Notes under the pieces: model-generated
The model's input: the letters and a program-made list of their open reading frames with translations, nothing else
What the model was told of the DNA's origin: nothing
Databases searched by the model: none
Program-made: the position numbers and the translations under genes
Part shown: positions 27,599-36,244 of the stretch, piece by piece
How positions within the stretch are numbered: the stretch's first letter is position 1
Layout of the letters: every line of letters begins with the position of its first letter
Assembly: GCF_016107555.1 (NCBI RefSeq)
Contig: NZ_JABASU010000021.1
Coordinates: 1-53,545, forward strand
Reading direction: 5' to 3'
Length of the DNA stretch: 53,545 nt
Origin: Psychrobacter celer
GTDB taxonomy: Bacteria > Pseudomonadota > Gammaproteobacteria > Pseudomonadales > Moraxellaceae

Positions 27599-28801
27599 AT
27601 GTTAAATAAGAGCGCGGATGTGGCAATGGAAAATAAACCAAATGCAGCAACAGACCTCACCATCGTGGCCGATAGCAATATCGCCAGCTTGTCTGAGTTT
27701 TTTAATAATGACACGCTCAGTGGGACGACAGGACGGCGCGTGCGTATGATCAAAGTGGCAGGGCGCGATATCGATGCGCAGCTATTGGCGGATACGCAGC
27801 CCAATGTCTTACTGATACGCTCAGTGACCCACGTCAACGCAGATTTACTGAAAGACAATGACAGTGTGAGGTTTGTCGGTTCGGCGACGATTGGTACCGA
27901 TCATGTCGATCAAGATTACTTAGCGGCGCGTCGTATTCACTTTGCCAATGCGGCAGGCTGTAGCAAGCACTCTGTGGCGCAGTATGTGCTGAGCGCTATT
28001 TTGACCTTGCGGCCTGAGTACTGGCAGCGGTCATCGACGCCGCCCACAGTGGGCATTATTGGACTGGGCAATATCGGTAGTACATTGGCGCAATATGCCA
28101 GTAATTTGGGCTGGCAAGTGCTCGGCTATGATCCGCTGCTACCAGCCTCAAGCCTCAATAATGCCAGCTTTGCGCAAGTCATCGAAAAAAGCGATGTGGT
28201 CAGCCTGCATGTGCCTTTGACTGACAAATCGAGTGCGACCAGTGTGGCGGACAGTACTTATCATCACAATCATGCCAGTCATAGTAGTCATGCCCATGAG
28301 TATCCAACGCGGCATTTAATCGACAAAAACGCTCTGGATGCGATGCCAGCCAGTACCTTATTGATCAACAGTGCTCGCGGGCCCGTCATCGATGCCGCTG
28401 CCTTGCAGGCGGATATTGAGCGTACCGGTCGGCAAGTGGTGCTCGATGTCTTTGAGCATGAGCCGCAAATTGAGGAAGCACTGCTAAGCAAACTGGCGAT
28501 TGCCACCCCGCATATCGCTGGCTACACCTTGGAAGGTAAGCTGCGCGGCACTCAAATGATCTATGATGCGCTCTGTGAAAAACTCTCAATCAGCCCTGCG
28601 CAGTCGATGCATCAGCTGCTACCGCTCAATATGTTTTTGTGGTCTGAGCTACAGGCACACCCTGATAGGCTGGTTAAGTTTTATGACATCATGCAAGATG
28701 ATAAGGCGCTGCGAGCCACGCTCGCTGAGGGTCAGGTAAAGGCCGCGGCTTTTGATCAGCTTCGCCGTGACTATCATTTGCGCCGCGAGTGGCAGTTTTA
28801 G
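27599..28801 (+). CDS. pdxB: Erythronate-4-phosphate dehydrogenase
   Basis: 400-residue D-2-hydroxyacid dehydrogenase of the de novo vitamin B6 pathway (DXP-dependent), oxidising 4-phosphoerythronate. NAD-binding motif GIIGLGNIG from 152; FVGSATIGTDHVD near 92-104; catalytic Arg in NSARGPVID; Glu in FEHEPQ; His in TPHIAGYTLEGK. The C-terminal dimerisation domain (about 300-400) is specific to PdxB. Against the usual 370-380 residues there is a His-rich insert at about 210-239 with seven His, and a polar N-terminal extension of about 18. Probably cotranscribed with the upstream permease gene. Confidence 0.94.
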   Translation: MLNKSADVAMENKPNAATDLTIVADSNIASLSEFFNNDTLSGTTGRRVRMIKVAGRDIDAQLLADTQPNVLLIRSVTHVNADLLKDNDSVRFVGSATIGTDHVDQDYLAARRIHFANAAGCSKHSVAQYVLSAILTLRPEYWQRSSTPPTVGIIGLGNIGSTLAQYASNLGWQVLGYDPLLPASSLNNASFAQVIEKSDVVSLHVPLTDKSSATSVADSTYHHNHASHSSHAHEYPTRHLIDKNALDAMPASTLLINSARGPVIDAAALQADIERTGRQVVLDVFEHEPQIEEALLSKLAIATPHIAGYTLEGKLRGTQMIYDALCEKLSISPAQSMHQLLPLNMFLWSELQAHPDRLVKFYDIMQDDKALRATLAEGQVKAAAFDQLRRDYHLRREWQF

Positions 28802-28844
28802 GCGTATTTTCCATAGGTTTTTATAAAAGTTGTAGTACATCATC

Positions 28845-29903
28845 ATGAGTTCCAAAGCATCAGTCACATCAAACCCAAACGCTTGCTCCCAGTCCAGTTA
28901 TGCGCCGACCATGACGCTTGCCATGGCACAGCAGCGCGCGCATTTTATGAGTAAGGTGCGGCAGTTTTTTGCAGCGCGGCACGTATTAGAGGTACAGACG
29001 CCGCTACTGTCGCAAGCGGGCAATACCGATACTTTTTTGCAGTCGGTCGCCGCGGCGGTCACCTATCAAGACAAACCGCGCACCTACTATTTACATACCT
29101 CGCCTGAGTTTGCTATGAAGCGTTTACTCGCCAGCTGGCAAGTGCCGATTTATCAGATCTGTCCTGTGTTTCGAGACAATGAGATAGGAGCGCGGCATAA
29201 TATCGAATTCACCATGCTGGAGTGGTATCAGCCCCATTATAGTCTTGAGGATATGGCCGCCGAGCTGGGAGCGCTATTAGAAGCGCTATATGGTCATGCA
29301 GTGGTGCTAAGTCATTATCGCTATGTCGATGCTTTTATGGATTTTGTCGGGATTCATCCGCTGACCGCTAGCCTTGCGACGCTACAAGCAGTTGCAGAGG
29401 ATAAAGGGCTGATGGGGTTTGATTTTAATGCGGGCATCAATAAGGCCGAGAAAAACGACGCCGGTCAGAGCGAGGAGAGCATCCGCCAAAGCTGGCTTGA
29501 CTTGCTATTTAGCCACGTCGTTGAGCCAAACTTAGGTCATGATCTGCCGACGCTGATTATTGAATATCCACCAGCCACGGCAGCACTGGCAAAGACCGCG
29601 GTGGATAGAGAGGGTAATACCGTTGCCAAGCGTTTTGAGCTGTATATCAATGGCATTGAGATTGCCAATGCGTATGATGAGCTGGCAGATGGGCCAGCGT
29701 TACGCCAGCGTTTTGAGCAGGACAATGAGCGGCGTCAGCAGCATGACCTACCAGCCATGCCAATCGATGAGCATCTATTGGCAGCCTCTGATGCATTGAT
29801 GCCTTGTAGCGGCATCGCGGTTGGTATCGATCGGTTATTGATGGTAACAACAGGGGCGCGCAGCTTGGAGGAAGTGATTGCCTTTCCTAGTGGTTTGGCG
29901 TAA
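28845..29903 (+). CDS. epmA: Elongation factor P--(R)-beta-lysine ligase
   Basis: 352 residues, class II aminoacyl-tRNA synthetase fold resembling the LysRS catalytic core without an anticodon-binding domain. Motif 1 is in FFAARHVLEVQTPLLSQAGN, motif 2 in CPVFRDNEIGARHNIEFTML, and motif 3 in GIAVGIDRLLMV. EpmA attaches (R)-beta-lysine to the conserved lysine of EF-P so that ribosomes pass polyproline stretches. EpmB and EF-P are not in this window. An insert of about 15 residues near 200-215 (KAEKNDAGQSEES) is polar. It begins 44 bp after pdxB, so it may belong to the same transcript. Confidence 0.94.
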   Translation: MSSKASVTSNPNACSQSSYAPTMTLAMAQQRAHFMSKVRQFFAARHVLEVQTPLLSQAGNTDTFLQSVAAAVTYQDKPRTYYLHTSPEFAMKRLLASWQVPIYQICPVFRDNEIGARHNIEFTMLEWYQPHYSLEDMAAELGALLEALYGHAVVLSHYRYVDAFMDFVGIHPLTASLATLQAVAEDKGLMGFDFNAGINKAEKNDAGQSEESIRQSWLDLLFSHVVEPNLGHDLPTLIIEYPPATAALAKTAVDREGNTVAKRFELYINGIEIANAYDELADGPALRQRFEQDNERRQQHDLPAMPIDEHLLAASDALMPCSGIAVGIDRLLMVTTGARSLEEVIAFPSGLA

Positions 29904-29968
29904 CTGGGCTGTAAATGCATTGTAAGTGCAAGCGTTCTGATATTATGTCTTCTAATAGACCATCATAA

Positions 29969-30010
29969 AAAAGCGAGTCAAGCAAAAAGGCTGACTCGCT
30001 TTTGTCTTTT
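29969..30010. terminator. Bidirectional terminator between epmA and the SDR-like gene
   Basis: 12-bp stem AAAAGCGAGTCA/TGACTCGCTTTT (29969-29980 with 29992-30003) with T-rich DNA after it and an A run before it; it can act for both convergent genes. Confidence 0.88.
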
Positions 30011-30034
30011 TTAACTATAACGGTCGTTAATCTA

Positions 30035-30673
30035 CTACAACGTAGCGATGGCTTCGTTGATGGCGGTCTCACCATTGTGCAGACTAAAGACTTTTTTGAT
30101 GGTATTGTTTGCGTCCAATACCGCAGTCAAGGTCGCCGCCACATCTGCAATCGCATTTTCGCCTGCATTGTCATTGTTGATGGTGATTTTGCCAGTCCCT
30201 GCACGCTCCTTTAAGGCCCCTGCTTGTACGATGGTATAGTCAAGCGTGCTGTCGTTGACCAGCCACTGATCGGCGTAATGCTTACAGATATAGTATTCTT
30301 TTAGATCAGCAATGCCAGGAGTGTCCCACTTGTTGGTGTCTAACGAAAACACCGTGCTTAGCATGATATAGCGTTTGATGCCTTTGTCTTCTACCGCTTG
30401 CATGGTCTTTACAGCGCCATGTAAATCCACTTCTAAAACGTCTTTGCCGCCTGAGCCTGCAACAAAATAGACCGCATCGATATCTTGATCTATTTGCTCG
30501 GCGATGGCGTCTTTTTCGGCGGTGATATCTAAGTCTAGCTGACGGTAATTGTCGTTATCAAACAGTTTTTTATCCTGACGCGTGGTACCGATGACCTGAT
30601 GGTCGTCTGCCAATAGTTGTTCGACCAAATCTGTACCCACACGGCCACTTGCTCCAATCACTAAAATTTTCAT
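30035..30673 (-). CDS. NAD(P)-binding oxidoreductase (atypical SDR, YwnB-like)
   Basis: 212 residues from the second ATG (30673), which has AGGA six bases upstream; the first ATG at 30679 overlaps that site. Rossmann fold with the N-terminal ILVIGASGRVGTDLVEQLL, the NmrA/atypical-SDR glycine motif. The catalytic Tyr-x3-Lys of classical SDRs is not evident. Related proteins are called SDR family oxidoreductase or NAD-dependent epimerase; the substrate is unknown. Single gene, convergent with epmA. Confidence 0.85.
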   Translation of the reverse strand: MKILVIGASGRVGTDLVEQLLADDHQVIGTTRQDKKLFDNDNYRQLDLDITAEKDAIAEQIDQDIDAVYFVAGSGGKDVLEVDLHGAVKTMQAVEDKGIKRYIMLSTVFSLDTNKWDTPGIADLKEYYICKHYADQWLVNDSTLDYTIVQAGALKERAGTGKITINNDNAGENAIADVAATLTAVLDANNTIKKVFSLHNGETAINEAIATL

Positions 30674-30789
30674 ATGCATTCCTATTGTTATATATTAACC
30701 ACGATGACGTCTGCGCTTTTATCATAGCGCTTTGACAACACAGTATTTTGACTAATTTAATGATTTAAATGATACAGGGCTTTAAACAA

Positions 30790-30926
30790 TATAGTAAATT
30801 CACTCTAAAAATGACATAGCGCTGCTGGGATGAATTTTGCGCAGCCTCTGTGATAACAGCACGCAAGTAAAATTTATACCAGTAGCGCGTTTAGATTTAT
30901 AACAATTTTAATTTGAACTGACTATA
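30790..30926 (-). repeat. Intergenic repeat R1, copy 2
   Basis: 137 bp, reverse orientation relative to the copy at 12977-13128. Read on the minus strand it begins TATAGTCAGTTC and contains ACGCGCTACTGGTATAAATT, TTACTTGCGTGCTG, CAGAGGCTGCGCAA and CATCCCAG in the same order, ending near ACTATA. Its termini are inverted repeats (TATAGT) with 11 of 13 bases matching. Confidence 0.75.
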
Positions 30927-30930
30927 TTGC

Positions 30931-30962
30931 GTTTTGCCGTTTTGCCGTTTTGCCGTTTTGCC
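30931..30962 (+). repeat. Octamer tandem repeat (GTTTTGCC)x4
   Basis: Four exact head-to-tail copies of GTTTTGCC, next to R1 copy 2. The 452-bp gap between the SDR-like gene and yaiI otherwise shows only the repeat and the hairpin at 31032-31066. Confidence 0.9.
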
Positions 30963-31031
30963 AATGTCATCGCCTTATCAAAGCGTGTCTGAAAAAGCAT
31001 ATCTTAAAGACTGTATATAGACTAACAACAA

Positions 31032-31066
31032 CAAACGGCACACTTCGTTATAAAGCGTGCCGTTTG
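31032..31066 (-). terminator. Probable terminator of the purE-purK-yaiI cluster
   Basis: Perfect 10-bp stem CAAACGGCAC/GTGCCGTTTG (31032-31041 with 31057-31066). On the minus strand a T-rich GTTGTTGTTAG follows. It lies 60 bp beyond the yaiI stop. Confidence 0.65.
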
Positions 31067-31125
31067 CATAGTGTTTGGTTGTAGAGTGTATAGGGTTTGC
31101 AAGATCTGCAAAAATACGCGGAAGA

Positions 31126-31575
31126 TCAGCGCACCAGCTTATTTAGACCATCGGCAAAGGCTTTTTTGTCACGCTCGCCATAAGGCTTTTGTACGCTCAT
31201 CTCTTGTGGCTCTAAGACGCCAGTGCCGCGCATGGTATCCATAAAGTCACGCATGTTCAGCTTTTGCTTAATATTTTCTTTATTATAAATGATGCCGCGC
31301 GTGGTAAGCACCAACGCGCCTTTGTCCAAAATATCATTGGCCAAAGGAATGTCGCTGGTGATGGCCAGATCGCCTGCCTGTATTTGCTCAACGATATAAT
31401 CATCGGCTTTATCAAACCCCGATGGTACCACCGTCATGGTGAGCAGAGGTGAGCGGCGCAGTTTAATCGGCTGATTGGCGACGAATATCGCCGCCGTTTG
31501 TGTGCGCTCAGCAGTCTTGATAATCAAGTCTTTGGCAATGGATGGTACCGAATCTGCATCTACCCAAATCTGCAT
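31126..31575 (-). CDS. YaiI/YqxD family protein (DUF188/UPF0178)
   Basis: 149 residues, full length for the family. MQIWVDADSVPSIAKDLIIK at the start and SDIPLANDILDKGALVLTTRG in the middle are diagnostic; the Asp-rich PIN-like fold suggests a nuclease-related role, but no activity is established. Its ATG overlaps the stop of purK (TAATG on the minus strand), so translation is probably coupled. Confidence 0.93.
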   Translation of the reverse strand: MQIWVDADSVPSIAKDLIIKTAERTQTAAIFVANQPIKLRRSPLLTMTVVPSGFDKADDYIVEQIQAGDLAITSDIPLANDILDKGALVLTTRGIIYNKENIKQKLNMRDFMDTMRGTGVLEPQEMSVQKPYGERDKKAFADGLNKLVR

Positions 31576-32957
31576 TATTTTTTGGCCTGTGTGGTTTTGG
31601 CCTGTGCAGGTTGCACCTTCGTCTCATTGTCCACCTGGCGGTCTGTAGCTTGGGGTGCAGCGTTGTTCGCGGCCTTGCTATCGAACGGCTTGGCGTCTTG
31701 GGCGGTGCTGTTGGTTTGTGGACTGGCCAGCTCTTGAGACTTTTGGACGGCAGCGTACTCTTTATCCAAACCGACTTTATTGGGTAAGATGGCGATCAGC
31801 TTGGCCATCGAAGGCTCTAAGTCAGTGACGTCATTGGGCATCAAGGTGATATGAGCGATTTTACGATCGTCGCGTTCAGTCTTGTGGTAGCTGTGATAAT
31901 GGGCACCATCGATAGCCAGTACGTCGCTGATGTTAGGGTATTGACCCAGCACATTGACCATAATCGCTGGATGGACGTTATCAGTATCGCCTAATGGCAA
32001 ATCGACCACCGCGCGGATATGGTTTTCAAATTGACTGGTAATCGCCCCTTCGATGCTCCAATGCCCAGAGTTGTGTACCCGCGGCGCGATCTCATTGGCC
32101 AGCAGATAGTCATGACCGCGCGCATCCTTGGTGACAAACAGCTCAAGCGCCATCACGCCTACATAACCTAAGTGGTTCATGATCGTGGTGATGGCTTCTT
32201 TGGCTTGGCTAAAGATATGGCTGGTGCCGACAGCAGGCGCTTGGGTCTTGGCCAAAATGCCATGATGATGGTGGTTTTCGACCAAATCATAACAGCGCAC
32301 ACTACCGTCTTGGGCGCGAGCCGCAATGATAGATACCTCGCGGCTAAAGTTGATAAAACCTTCGGCAATCAGCGGCGCTGGGGTAGGCGTTAGGCTGCCT
32401 TTACCGCTGACCGCGTCTTTGAGGTCGTGCCAAGCTTTGGTGATGTCGCTGTCTTGTTTGATGACATACTGGCCTTTGCCGTCATAACCGCCGCGGCTGG
32501 TCTTTAGAACGATAGGTAGCCCTAATTCATCGCAGGCTTGCTTTAACTGAGCCTCAGAGCTGACTTCTTGAAAAGGCACCGTGGCGATTGCTAAGTCATT
32601 AAACATCTGCTTTTCTTTTAAGCGATCTTGAGCGATATCTAAGGCCACTGGCGGCGGAAACATGCCTTGCTTGTTGCCTGATGTTGAGAGGCTGGCCAGT
32701 TTTTCGACCGTGGTAGTTGGCGTGTTTTCGAACTCTAAGGTAAAAACATCGGCCGCTGCGATAAAGTCATCGAGCTGCGCGCTTGAAAACACCGTACCAT
32801 AAAGGCTGGCTGGGCAGTCCGCATTGTCCTCTAAAAACACGCATTGATAGCCGAGCGGTAGCGCAGCTTGGGCGAGCATCATGCCCAGCTGACCACCACC
32901 TAAGATACCGATGGTACGGATGGTTTGAGTAATAGGATAAGCATTGGCTGTGGTCAT
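31575..32957 (-). CDS. purK: 5-(carboxyamino)imidazole ribonucleotide synthase PurK
   Basis: 460-residue ATP-grasp enzyme making N5-CAIR from AIR, ATP and bicarbonate in purine synthesis. N-terminal GILGGGQLGMMLAQAA, ATP-grasp signatures LKTSRGGYDGKGQYVI and EIAPRVHNSGHWSIEGA, then the C-terminal barrel. Usual PurK is about 355-400 residues; here the last 50 or so are a low-complexity tail rich in Q, A, N, T and K with no recognisable domain. Downstream of purE in the same direction, 213 bp apart. Confidence 0.96.
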   Translation of the reverse strand: MTTANAYPITQTIRTIGILGGGQLGMMLAQAALPLGYQCVFLEDNADCPASLYGTVFSSAQLDDFIAAADVFTLEFENTPTTTVEKLASLSTSGNKQGMFPPPVALDIAQDRLKEKQMFNDLAIATVPFQEVSSEAQLKQACDELGLPIVLKTSRGGYDGKGQYVIKQDSDITKAWHDLKDAVSGKGSLTPTPAPLIAEGFINFSREVSIIAARAQDGSVRCYDLVENHHHHGILAKTQAPAVGTSHIFSQAKEAITTIMNHLGYVGVMALELFVTKDARGHDYLLANEIAPRVHNSGHWSIEGAITSQFENHIRAVVDLPLGDTDNVHPAIMVNVLGQYPNISDVLAIDGAHYHSYHKTERDDRKIAHITLMPNDVTDLEPSMAKLIAILPNKVGLDKEYAAVQKSQELASPQTNSTAQDAKPFDSKAANNAAPQATDRQVDNETKVQPAQAKTTQAKK

Positions 32958-33170
32958 GATAGTAACTCTTTGAATAAATAATGGATGAAAACGAGCGTAT
33001 TAAAATAGGAAAAGGCGCAATGTCTGCACCTTATTCTTGGGTGAACCCGCATGCTAAACGCGCATTTTAGAACAATCGCTAGACGCGCTAAGATGAGTGA
33101 TCGCTTGGCTTTGCATGTTTTTGCATGGTTGTTTCGTATAATTAACCATCAGCCCAGATACTATAGATCG

Positions 33171-33725
33171 CTAGGCAGATTGATTAATGATACCTGGGGT
33201 TGGGCTGGCAAGGATGGTATCGGTTTGCGTCTGACGCAGCGTATCGAGTTTGCTGGCCACCGCCTCGTCATGTAATGCCAACACTTGAATCGCTAGCAAA
33301 GCGGCGTTATATGCGCCTGCCGTCCCAATAGCGAGAGTGCCGACCGCCACGCCTTTTGGCATCTGTACGATAGAGAGTAGGCTGTCCCAGCCGCTGAGCA
33401 TGGAGGACTTGACCGGTACACCAAAGACAGGAAGCGGCGTTTGGCTGGCACACATACCAGGTAGATGTGCCGCCCCACCAGCACCCGCGATAATCACTTG
33501 TAGGCCATTGTCTTTTGCACACTTGGCGTAGTCAAACAATCTATCAGGCGTACGGTGCGCTGAGACCACTTCGCAATCAAAGGCAATATCAAAGTCGGCT
33601 AGTAGCTGGGCGGCGGCGCTCATGGTGGCCCAATCAGATTGTGAGCCCATAATGATGCCGACTTTTGGCTGGCCAGCAGGAGAGGCGATAGGATTAGGTT
33701 GAATCGTAGCTGATTGGGTGCTCAT
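33171..33725 (-). CDS. purE: N5-carboxyaminoimidazole ribonucleotide mutase PurE
   Basis: 184 residues. Class I PurE, converting N5-CAIR to CAIR. Signature [29 protein letters not shown] and [15 protein letters not shown] carry the active-site Ser, Asp and His. Partner of the following purK; the gap of 213 bp between them holds a short plus-strand frame I do not believe. GAGGAT lies upstream of the ATG. Confidence 0.96.
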   Translation of the reverse strand: MSTQSATIQPNPIASPAGQPKVGIIMGSQSDWATMSAAAQLLADFDIAFDCEVVSAHRTPDRLFDYAKCAKDNGLQVIIAGAGGAAHLPGMCASQTPLPVFGVPVKSSMLSGWDSLLSIVQMPKGVAVGTLAIGTAGAYNAALLAIQVLALHDEAVASKLDTLRQTQTDTILASPTPGIINQSA

Positions 33726-33867
33726 GATGCGATATCCTCAAAAAGACCATCATACAAAAGTTTTGCCGCATTCGTAAAGCCAAGATTGAGGTTTCTCCAT
33801 ACTATCGCGTTTTTGTCCCCTCAGGCATCACAGAAGCGTCAGCAGGTAGCGCGCATCATACGCGGTC

Positions 33868-34818
33868 TTAGCGCTGATCGTGACGATACTGTACAAAGCT
33901 ATCTGCTGTGAGTGGTAATGGTTTGGTCGTATCAAGCTGATAGCACGTCAGATAGCCGCTGTCTACGGCGGCAGAATAATCTGTGCAAGCGACTTGCGCG
34001 CTGAGCGGCTCAGGCGTACCTGTCAGCCAATAATGCCCGACAAACACAGGTTTGTGGGTTTTTAAGGCAAAATCGATATTATCAGCCAAGACGTCTTGAG
34101 GAATCTGCGCCAATGCCGAAGCGGGCGCGCGAGCAACTTCATACAGCGTGCGCTGGTTCAACGCATCCAGCCACCAGCGTACCCGTACCCGCTTGCGCTC
34201 CGTGCCTTCTTTATCGACCATTACTAAGCCGTCTGGCAAAGGTGTCTCTACACCTTTTAGCACTCGCTCTAGCGCATCAAAGGCCGGACTAAACTCACGC
34301 GAGGTCACCTCAAGCGCATGCGGCGTCAGACAATTATCTGCGGTGAGCAACGGCTTTAGCACAGCCATGCTATCTACATCCCAGCAAGCATGGACAAAAC
34401 AGGCATAGTCAGTCTCGAGCCACAACGGAATCTCATAAAAACGCTTAAGCCAGTACTGATGCGCCGCCGAGCCAAAAGGCACCTCTGCCAAAAACGCCTC
34501 GTGTTGACGGGAATGCACCGCATCGTGCGAGCGCAGATACTCGCCAGGCACGTCCGGGTCGGGTGTGGCAAAAGCCAGCGCGTTATACTCATGATTGCCC
34601 ATCACCGCGTCGGCGACATCAGCGTCTAGCATGGCAAACACAATCTCCAACGTCGCCACTTGCTGGGGCCCACGATCCATCAAATCGCCAATAAACAGCG
34701 CTCGATGGCCCTCTGGCGGCACAAAGTATTGACCATTATGGACATAACCCAACTGTTTAAGCAAACCGACAAGCTTGTCCGCGTAGCCGTGAATATCACC
34801 GATAACATCTATAATCAT
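33868..34818 (-). CDS. PPP-family metallophosphatase (ApaH/PrpE-like)
   Basis: 316 residues from ATG 34818. The three signature blocks of phosphoprotein-phosphatase-type enzymes are present: DVIGDIHGYADKL, FIGDLMDRGPQ and GNHEYNALAF, plus a later GHYW His. These coordinate two metal ions. Relatives act on diadenosine tetraphosphate, phosphoproteins or RNA caps; the substrate is not predictable. A start at 34878 would add 20 hydrophobic/basic residues before the domain, and I reject it. The hexamer repeat at 34915-34950 lies about 100 bp upstream. Confidence 0.86.
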   Translation of the reverse strand: MIIDVIGDIHGYADKLVGLLKQLGYVHNGQYFVPPEGHRALFIGDLMDRGPQQVATLEIVFAMLDADVADAVMGNHEYNALAFATPDPDVPGEYLRSHDAVHSRQHEAFLAEVPFGSAAHQYWLKRFYEIPLWLETDYACFVHACWDVDSMAVLKPLLTADNCLTPHALEVTSREFSPAFDALERVLKGVETPLPDGLVMVDKEGTERKRVRVRWWLDALNQRTLYEVARAPASALAQIPQDVLADNIDFALKTHKPVFVGHYWLTGTPEPLSAQVACTDYSAAVDSGYLTCYQLDTTKPLPLTADSFVQYRHDQR

Positions 34819-34914
34819 AATAAAACAACATAAAGGAGAGGTTGTGCGCTTATAAAAACGCAATACATAAAAAGTCAAACCATCAATGAGATGATTGTCT
34901 ATCGGTCATTATCA

Positions 34915-34950
34915 GCCATAGCCATAGCCATAGCCATAGCCATAGCCATA
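34915..34950 (+). repeat. Hexamer tandem repeat (GCCATA)x6
   Basis: Six exact copies of GCCATA between the rhomboid stop (34957) and the metallophosphatase start (34818). Such arrays can change length by slippage; a non-coding hexamer here could alter spacing in the upstream region of the phosphatase gene. Confidence 0.95.
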
Positions 34951-34956
34951 GCGGCT

Positions 34957-35565
34957 CTAAAAACCTGGCGACAGCAGCGCGTTGATAAAGTGCGGCAAGA
35001 CACGCGGCTCTAAAACAATCGTGGCCACCACTCCAAACGCGCCGCCCCACATATGCGCCATATGATTGATGTTTGAGCCGCCGCGCCTATCTGCATAAAT
35101 ACTATAAGCCACATATGCTACTGCAAACAAAATCGCCGGAATCGGAACAATGGCGAATAAGTAAAGGCTTTCCCACGGTGCCAGCAAGATAAAAGCAAAC
35201 AGCACCGCTGAAACCCCACCTGACGCGCCAAGACTTAGATAGCTGGCATTGTTTTTGTTTTTTAGATAGCTTGGCACCATAGCGATAACAATGGCAAGCA
35301 CATAAAACACCACAAACCCATACCCAAACAAAAACGGCTGGTATAGCCCTTCGATGGCGCGACCAAAAAAATACAGCGTAAACATGTTAAACAATAGATG
35401 CATGCTGTCGGCATGGATGAAACCATGCGTCACAAAACGATCCCACTGTCCGTTGTTTACCGCTGGCGGATAAAAAATAAAACGGTTAAACAAGCGTTTG
35501 TTTTGCCATGCCAACAAGCTGATGATAACCGTAATAATAATGATAAGAGTGGTATGGTTTAACAA
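34957..35565 (-). CDS. Rhomboid family intramembrane serine protease
   Basis: About 202 residues from a TTG at 35565, preceded by AAGGA seven bases upstream; another TTG at 35622 would give 221 residues but has no such site. Six or so membrane helices. The motifs are HGFIHADSMHLLFNMFTLYFF (amino side His/Asn), catalytic Ser in SLGASGGVSAVLF and catalytic His in the last helix NHMAHMWGGAFG. Rhomboids cleave membrane proteins within the bilayer; substrates vary. Repeat R2 lies about 100 bp upstream. Confidence 0.9.
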   Translation of the reverse strand: MLNHTTLIIIITVIISLLAWQNKRLFNRFIFYPPAVNNGQWDRFVTHGFIHADSMHLLFNMFTLYFFGRAIEGLYQPFLFGYGFVVFYVLAIVIAMVPSYLKNKNNASYLSLGASGGVSAVLFAFILLAPWESLYLFAIVPIPAILFAVAYVAYSIYADRRGGSNINHMAHMWGGAFGVVATIVLEPRVLPHFINALLSPGF

Positions 35566-35663
35566 AGAAAAATCCTTAGGCCGCGCCTGATGTATAACAA
35601 TGCGAGAAATGACAACGTTCAAAGCCTAAGCGTTACGGCTGCATAAAAACTGACGATCGTTAC

Positions 35664-35837
35664 TAGGGCGTGTTCTCAATTCAATCGATAGCCATCTAAA
35701 TGGGTTAAAAATGGCTAAATCTGGCCAAACGGTGTCAAATAGCTGACGAATATCTCGATATTATCTGCGCTATTTTCCTTGTTTGACGGCGATTTATCTC
35801 ATTTTTATCACCATTTTTAAAATGAGGATAGGCCCTA
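35664..35837. repeat. Intergenic repeat R2, complete copy (MITE-like)
   Basis: 174 bp bounded by imperfect terminal inverted repeats: TAGGGCGTGTTCTCAATT on the left and, on the other strand, TAGGGCCTATCCTCATTT on the right (13 of 18 match). Ends in TA on both sides. No open frame. Most of its length aligns with 13129-13276, and its right end with 39752-39790. The TA-ended, short, non-coding form resembles MITEs mobilised by IS630/Tc1-type transposases. Confidence 0.8.
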
Positions 35838-36244
35838 ACTTCATAAGCCATACTTATCCCAGCCATGCGCTAGTGGTGTTATGTTTTATAGTGAACCAAA
35901 TTATCGCTGATCGAGCACCGAGGTAAGCCATAATATTAACAGTAGTTGAGCCAATGCCAAAACCTATTATGTGACAAAACGCTGCGTTTTTATGCTTTTC
36001 TGGTGAATAATGTAGCCATGCAATGATTGATAGCAGTCAAACCTGACTTAGGTAGCGTTTGAGCTGGCATGATAGGTCATCAATGTCGACGTGGTTTTGC
36101 GACACTGGCGCTGTTATTGAAAGCATACAGCCAGTACTTTTTCTGTACCGATACTGCTTTTCAATAGCGTCAACCCTAGTCATAATAAAATATAAGCTTG
36201 TTACTTTGTAAATTTCCATCAATGGCCGTTAGAGGCAGTCATCT
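35838..36244. other. Intergenic region upstream of the first envelope paralogue
   Basis: 407 bp after the R2 element. No gene seen; the small minus-strand frame near 36037-36222 has no supporting signal. The promoter of the gene at 36245 should lie here. Confidence 0.4.

Noticed and set aside
33051..33275. 74-residue plus-strand frame between purK and purE
   Set aside because: It runs into purE on the other strand and has no ribosome binding site or recognisable domain.
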